Positions 60,117 through 64,000 of a stretch of DNA of 64,000 nt are shown one piece after another. The notes under the pieces were generated by a model. The model had not been told where the DNA came from. It worked only from the letters and a program-made list of their open reading frames with translations, and did not search any database. The translations under genes were made by a program, and so were the position numbers. The DNA lies in NCBI RefSeq assembly GCF_000993785.3, contig NZ_CP009922.3, forward strand, positions 4,650,001 to 4,714,000, read 5' to 3'. The DNA is from Streptomyces xiamenensis (GTDB taxonomy: Bacteria; Actinomycetota; Actinomycetes; Streptomycetales; Streptomycetaceae). Each line of letters opens with the position of its first letter. The first letter of the stretch is position 1.

Positions 60117-60452
60117 ATGAGCGCCGAGGACCTCGAAAAGTACGAGACCGAGATGGAGCTGAAGCTCTACCGGGAGTACCGTGACGTCGTCGGTCTGTTC
60201 ACATATGTGATTGAGACCGAGCGGCGCTTCTACCTCACCAACGACTACGAGATGCAGGTGCACTCGGTCCAGGGAGAGGTGTTCTTCGAGGTGTCGATGG
60301 CCGACGCCTGGGTGTGGGACATGTACCGTCCGGCCCGTTTCGTCAAGCAGGTGCGTGTCCTCACCTTCAAGGACGTGAACATCGAGGAGCTCAACAAGAG
60401 CGATCTCGATCTGCCCGAGGACTCGGGATTCGGCGGATCGCACGGGCAGTGA
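60117..60452 (+). CDS. DUF2469 family protein
   Basis: This 111-aa highly conserved actinobacterial protein (MSAEDLEKYETEMELKLYREYRDV, YEMQVHSVQGEVFFEVSMADAWVWDMYRP). Function unknown. AAGGGGA lies 8 nt before ATG 60117. In other Streptomyces it is followed by yraN-yifB-dprA; here an M23 peptidase gene follows instead. Confidence 0.93.
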   Translation: MSAEDLEKYETEMELKLYREYRDVVGLFTYVIETERRFYLTNDYEMQVHSVQGEVFFEVSMADAWVWDMYRPARFVKQVRVLTFKDVNIEELNKSDLDLPEDSGFGGSHGQ

Positions 60453-60463
60453 CCGCACCACAG

Positions 60464-60483
60464 ACTCACTCGGACGAGTGAGT
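60464..60483. repeat. Perfect 20-bp palindromic hairpin after the DUF2469 gene
   Basis: ACTCACTCG and CGAGTGAGT are perfect 9-bp arms around GA, just after the DUF2469 stop. It could be a terminator. It also sits at the point where gene order departs from the usual Streptomyces arrangement. Confidence 0.65.
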
Positions 60484-60486
60484 GAG

Positions 60487-60513
60487 TTATCCACAGCAGC
60501 CCGGTTTTCCACA
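60487..60513 (+). promoter_or_regulatory. Two DnaA-box-like sequences
   Basis: TTATCCACA (60487-60495) is an exact DnaA-box consensus and TTTTCCACA (60505-60513) differs by one base. They are in the same orientation, 18 bp apart, in the noncoding gap before the M23 gene. Confidence 0.5.
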
Positions 60514-60564
60514 GATTCCGGCCGCCCTGCACCTTGACCGGCCCGTATCGGGCAGCCTGCCCGC

Positions 60565-61599
60565 ATGGCTCCGATCACTCTGTGTTGTCTTCTGCTCGCT
60601 CTGGCCGGTGGCGGCTCACCGCCCGACCGTGCCTGGCCCGTCCCCGGTGCCCAAGGGGCGTCCCGGCCGCTGATCCTCCGGCTCTTCGATCCTCCCGCCA
60701 CCCCATGGGGCGCCGGCCACCGCGGAGTGGACCTGCACACCGACCCGGGCGCCACCGTGGTGGCGGCAGCTCCGGGCACCGTGGTGTTCGCGGGCCAGGT
60801 CGGGGGCCGCGGGGTGATCAGCATCGAGCTCGCCGGTGACGACGGCCCTCCGATGCGCATCACCTACGAGCCGGTGCGGGCGACCGTGGCCGCGGGGGAG
60901 AAGGTCACCGCCGGTCAGCCGGTGGGAATCCTGGAGAGCGGCCGGTACCACTGCGACCGGCCCTGCCTGCACTGGGGCTTCAAAGAGAGCGGCACCCGCC
61001 GCTATCGGGACCCGCTGAGCCTGCTGCCCGCCGAGCTGCTACGCCCGGGCCCCTCCCGGCTGCTGCCCGTCCACGGCGTCCCGCTCCCCGGCGACGGCCC
61101 CGCCCACTCCGTCCAGCGCGATCCGCACGGCGGTACCGGCGATCTCGGCCGGGTCGTCGAACCCGGACAGCGCCCGGCGCACCGCGGCGTCCACCACTCC
61201 CTGGAGGAGCGCCGCCGCCGGCCGCGGCTCGGTGTGCCCCAGGCCGCGAAGCGCTTCGGTGATCAGCTCAAACAGGCCGCCGTGCGCCGCCTTGATCTTC
61301 TCCCGGGCCGCCGCGTCAAGTTCCATGGCGGACAGCGCCACCACCGCTCGGTGCCGACCGTCGCAGGCGAGCGCGAGCTGCGCACGCACATAGGCCTCCA
61401 CCTGGCCGCGCGGGGAGTCCGCCGCGGCCACCGCCGCCTCGATCTCGGCGACCCACAGGGGGAAGTCGACCGCGCACAGCGCCTCGACCACCGCACCCCG
61501 GGAGCGGAAGTACTCGTAGACGGAGGAACGCGCCAGGCCCGTACGGGCAGCAAGCGCGGGGAAGGTCAGTGCGGCTGCTCCGCCTTCGGACAACAGTGA
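60565..61599 (+). CDS. M23-family metallopeptidase with abnormal C-terminal extension
   Basis: The first ~175 residues form a short secreted peptidoglycan peptidase: a signal-like N-terminus (ITLCCLLLALAGG), the zinc ligands in GHRGVDLHT and CLHWGF, and LASPGTVVFAG-like LytM strands. The normal ending is LLPVHGVPLP (about nt 61085), but no stop codon follows. The frame stays open to 61599, reading the antisense of tetR as 170 residues of Arg/His-rich sequence. The real gene product probably ends near 61085 in relatives; here the stop seems lost or displaced. Confidence 0.75.
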   Translation: MAPITLCCLLLALAGGGSPPDRAWPVPGAQGASRPLILRLFDPPATPWGAGHRGVDLHTDPGATVVAAAPGTVVFAGQVGGRGVISIELAGDDGPPMRITYEPVRATVAAGEKVTAGQPVGILESGRYHCDRPCLHWGFKESGTRRYRDPLSLLPAELLRPGPSRLLPVHGVPLPGDGPAHSVQRDPHGGTGDLGRVVEPGQRPAHRGVHHSLEERRRRPRLGVPQAAKRFGDQLKQAAVRRLDLLPGRRVKFHGGQRHHRSVPTVAGERELRTHIGLHLAARGVRRGHRRLDLGDPQGEVDRAQRLDHRTPGAEVLVDGGTRQARTGSKRGEGQCGCSAFGQQ

Positions 61600-61674
61600 C
61601 CGGGCAGCGTCCAGCAGGGCGTCGCGCTGCAGCGAGCGGTGCTCGGCCACGGAGGCCGCTTGGATCCTGGGCAC
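61039..61674 (-). CDS. TetR/AcrR-family regulator
   Basis: This 211-aa protein has an N-terminal TetR helix-turn-helix (LTFPALAARTGLARSSVYEYFRSR) and a helical ligand domain. The final 20 residues (VAGERDAVDGQQPGGARA) are read from the M23 gene's antisense and look like a run-on tail. GTG start. It lies 55 nt downstream of whiG on the same strand and may be co-transcribed with it. Confidence 0.9.
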   Translation of the reverse strand: MPRIQAASVAEHRSLQRDALLDAARSLLSEGGAAALTFPALAARTGLARSSVYEYFRSRGAVVEALCAVDFPLWVAEIEAAVAAADSPRGQVEAYVRAQLALACDGRHRAVVALSAMELDAAAREKIKAAHGGLFELITEALRGLGHTEPRPAAALLQGVVDAAVRRALSGFDDPAEIAGTAVRIALDGVGGAVAGERDAVDGQQPGGARA

Positions 61675-61729
61675 CAGACCACTGTAGAGCGTGCGGCGGC
61701 GCGGTTCAGCCCTGCGCGCAAGGGGTGCC

Positions 61730-62572
61730 TCAACCGCTCACCTCGGCGAGCTTCGCCCGCAGCTGGAGCACGGACTTGGTGTGGATCTGGCTGACCCGGC
61801 TCTCGGTGACCCCCAGAACCTGGCCGATCTCCGCCAGCGTCAGCCCTTCGTAGTAGTACAGCGTCACCACCGTCTTCTCCCGCTCCGGCAGGGTGTTGAC
61901 GGCCCGGGCCAGCAGGCGCCGCAGTTCGCGGTCCTCGGCCACCTCCACCGGATCGTCGGCGGCCGTGTCCTCCAGCGTGTCCATCAGGCTCAGCCGGTCG
62001 CCGCTCTCCCCGCCCACATGAAGCAACTCCTCCAGTGCCACCACATTGGCAAGTGACAACTGGCTGAATACCGCGTGGAGTTCCTCCAGGGTGATGTCCA
62101 TCTCCCGGGCCACCTCGGACTCCGAGGGGGTGCGGCGCAGCGACGCCTCCAAGGTGGCGTAGGCCCGCTCGATGGCGCGTGCCTTCTGCCGCACCGAGCG
62201 CGGGATCCAGTCCAGGGCCCGCAGTTCGTCGATCATCGCGCCGCGGATCCGGGTGATGGCGTAGGTCTCGAACTTGATGGAGCGCTCTGGGTCGAACTTC
62301 TCGATCGCGTCGATCAGACCGAACACCCCGGAGGAGACGAAGTCGGCCTGCTCCACATTGGGTGGCAGCCCCACACTCACCCGGCCCGCCACGTACTTCA
62401 CCAGGGGGGAGTAATGCAGGATCAGCTGCTCCCGCAGCCGCTCGTCGCCGGTGGCCTTGTAGGTGCGCCACAGCCCATCGAGCGAGGTGGGCGCGGCGGG
62501 AAGCGTCGCGCTCTCCACCACGGCCGGTGCGGCCGGCGCCGGGTGCGCGGGCCCGGGAGAGTGCTGGGGCAT
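61730..62572 (-). CDS. whiG: Sporulation sigma factor WhiG
   Basis: This 280-aa FliA-type sigma factor matches S. coelicolor WhiG closely from memory, including its length. Region 2 has YSPLVKYVAGRVSVGLPPNVEQADFVSSG and region 4 GLTLAEIGQVLGVTESRVSQIHT. It starts the whi pathway that turns aerial hyphae into spores, with whiH and whiI as known targets. ATG 62572 gives MPQHS; the open frame upstream is an artefact. No strong ribosome-binding site is seen. Confidence 0.97.
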   Translation of the reverse strand: MPQHSPGPAHPAPAAPAVVESATLPAAPTSLDGLWRTYKATGDERLREQLILHYSPLVKYVAGRVSVGLPPNVEQADFVSSGVFGLIDAIEKFDPERSIKFETYAITRIRGAMIDELRALDWIPRSVRQKARAIERAYATLEASLRRTPSESEVAREMDITLEELHAVFSQLSLANVVALEELLHVGGESGDRLSLMDTLEDTAADDPVEVAEDRELRRLLARAVNTLPEREKTVVTLYYYEGLTLAEIGQVLGVTESRVSQIHTKSVLQLRAKLAEVSG

Positions 62573-62726
62573 GCGTTGTCTTGAGCCGTTCTGCAGGGAT
62601 CTGAGCGGGTGATGCGGAGTTCCGGGATGGCGAACTCTGTGAGCGTAGCGTGACTGGTGGGTCGCTTTGTGCAGGTGGCCGAAGTTGACCGATGCGCAGA
62701 TACGTTCCGCTGGCCGCACCGTCGTG

Positions 62727-63893
62727 TTACGCCCCCGCACCAACGTGTGACACGGAGGGGAGGGCGTGTCGGCCGTGGCAATGCCGTAACTGCCAGCGAT
62801 CGCCAACATGTTCGACAAAGCCGAGGGAGCCGAGTTCGAGCAGCCGGGCCAGAGCCGTGTCGGCGGCCATGCAGGCCCCGCGGGCGACCTCCGCCACCGT
62901 GACCGCTCCCGAGGCCGGCAGCGCGTCCAGCACCCGACCCGCCGTCTCACCCAGCAGATCACGGGGAACCACCGGGCCGGCCTCCGTGTCCGCCACCTCC
63001 CCCATGTCACCGACGAGCTCGATGACCTCGTCCGCCCCGCCCACCAAGGTCGCCTCCTGACGGATCAGCCGGTGCGCCCCTGCCGAGAGCCCCGAGGTCA
63101 CCGGGCCCGGCACCGCCATCAGATGCCGCCCGAGCCCGGCCGCCCGCCGGGCGGTGATCAGCGAACCGCTGCGCAATGCGGCCTCCACCACCACCGTCCC
63201 GCGGCTCAGCGCGGCGATCACCCGGTTCCGCTGCACGAACCTGCCCCGGGTGGGACGTTCCCCCGGTGGCAGCTCGCTGACCAGCAGCCCGCTCTCGGCG
63301 ATCCGGCTCAGCAGTTCCCGGTGGCCGGCCGGGTAGGCCACATCGAGACCGCAGGCCAGAACGGCCACCGTGGGGCCGGCCACCGCGAGCGCGCCGCGGT
63401 GCGCCGCGCCGTCGATCCCGTACGCGGCACCCGAGATCACCGTCCAGCCGCGCTCGGCGAGCGCGGCTCCCAGCTCCGAGGCCATGTGTCCCCCGTAGTC
63501 GGTGCACGCCCGCGCTCCCACCAAGGAGACCGACCGCAGTGCCACGAACCGCAGTGAGCAGCCGCCGCGCGCCCACAGAGCAACGGGGCGGGTCTCCCCG
63601 AGATCGTCCAACTGTCCGGGCCACTCCCAGTCACCCGGGCACACCAGCCGGCCGCCGCATCGGGCCATCTCCTCCAGGTCGGGGCCCGGCGTGGCCCGCT
63701 CGGCCCGCAGCCGCAGGCCGGCCCAGCGGCCGGCCGACACCTCCGGCAGCGGCTCGTCCCGCTCAAGGGCACGCCACACCCGTTCGGCGCCCAGCCGGGC
63801 CAGCTGCCGGCCCATGAGTTCGTCCCCGGGCTCGATCACCCCGGTGAGCGCCGCCCGTGCCAGCCGTTCCTCGTGCGATACCGAGCCGCTCAC
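62727..63893 (-). CDS. dprA: DNA-processing protein DprA
   Basis: This 388-aa protein has a Rossmann-like DprA domain with VALRSVSLVGARACTDYG, GWTVISGAAYGIDGAAHRGAL, RGRFVQRNRVIAALS and VEAALRSGSLITARRAA. A C-terminal winged-helix segment ends it. DprA loads RecA on single-stranded DNA; in Streptomyces its role is unclear since natural transformation is not established. GTG start overlapping the yifB stop by 4 nt (GTGA). Confidence 0.95.
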   Translation of the reverse strand: MSGSVSHEERLARAALTGVIEPGDELMGRQLARLGAERVWRALERDEPLPEVSAGRWAGLRLRAERATPGPDLEEMARCGGRLVCPGDWEWPGQLDDLGETRPVALWARGGCSLRFVALRSVSLVGARACTDYGGHMASELGAALAERGWTVISGAAYGIDGAAHRGALAVAGPTVAVLACGLDVAYPAGHRELLSRIAESGLLVSELPPGERPTRGRFVQRNRVIAALSRGTVVVEAALRSGSLITARRAAGLGRHLMAVPGPVTSGLSAGAHRLIRQEATLVGGADEVIELVGDMGEVADTEAGPVVPRDLLGETAGRVLDALPASGAVTVAEVARGACMAADTALARLLELGSLGFVEHVGDRWQLRHCHGRHALPSVSHVGAGA

Positions 63894-64000
63894 GGCAGAC
63901 TCCCCGCCACCCCGGCGCCCCGTCGTACCCCGGTGCGGAACTCCAGAGCGGCATCCACGTCGTCCGCCGTGGGCCGGTCGTGCCCGGCCAGGTCCGCCAC
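63890..64000 (-). CDS. YifB/ComM-type AAA+ ATPase, C-terminus only
   Basis: Only the last 36 residues are in the window. VADLAGHDRPTADDVDAALEFRTGVRRG matches the end of the Mg-chelatase-like YifB/ComM proteins that precede dprA in many bacteria. It is cut by the right edge of the window. Confidence 0.82.
   Translation of the reverse strand: MADLAGHDRPTADDVDAALEFRTGVRRGAGVAGSLP

Overview
The window is high-GC, gene-dense actinobacterial chromosome. Gene content and order match the conserved core of Streptomyces: a conservon, gltX, ndgR-leuCD, a lysine-tailed HU, rpmB, recG, coaD, rpmF-rnc-mutM, smc, ftsY, nsdA, amtB-glnK-glnD, ffh, rpsP-rimM-trmD-rplS, four signal peptidases and whiG. Comparisons with other Streptomyces (mainly the S. 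coelicolor SCO55xx-56xx region) are from memory, not from a search.

Layout. 1-3.6 kb: cvnABCD conservon (cvnA enters from the left edge). 3.7-6.0 kb: FAH-family hydrolase overlapping gltX, closed by a strong terminator. 6.1-9.1 kb: a compact four-gene unit I cannot assign (61-aa peptide with a seven-leucine run, two proteins of unknown function, a beta-lactamase-fold serine hydrolase) behind a nested inverted-repeat leader. It sits between gltX and three tRNA genes (Gln-CTG, Glu-CTC, Glu-CTC) and is the best candidate for an undescribed system. 9.5-10.8 kb: divergent MerR regulator and DUF4188 gene around a repeated operator. 10.9-13.8 kb: ndgR divergent from leuCD. 13.9-24.0 kb: hupS, cofC, plsC-gpsA-ddlA, thiL-thiD, rpmB, FakA-like kinase. 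24-33.7 kb: recG, unknowns, rsmD-coaD, DivIVA-like protein, yceD-rpmF-rnc-mutM. 33.7-42.6 kb: CAP-domain protein, acylphosphatase, smc with an enlarged hinge linker, MFS sugar porter, ftsY. 42.7-51.5 kb: a frameshifted primase/polymerase-like gene, nsdA, the nitrogen operon amtB-glnK-glnD with a GlnR box, ffh. 51.5-60.5 kb: an archaeal/eukaryotic-type prolyl-tRNA synthetase, SprT-like protein, the rpsP-to-rplS ribosome operon, four type I signal peptidases, a DUF2469 gene.

60.5-64 kb: M23 peptidase (+), then tetR, whiG, dprA and yifB all on the minus strand. Compared with the order I know (DUF2469, yraN, yifB, dprA, ..., whiG, tetR, M23, rpsB) this looks like an inversion whose left end falls just after the DUF2469 gene, where a perfect palindrome and two DnaA-box-like sequences lie.

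Common themes: translational coupling by 4-nt ATGA/GTGA overlaps is frequent, GTG and TTG starts are common, and many transcription units end in GC-rich hairpins without a U-tract. No CRISPR array, insertion sequence, rRNA gene or phage gene was seen.
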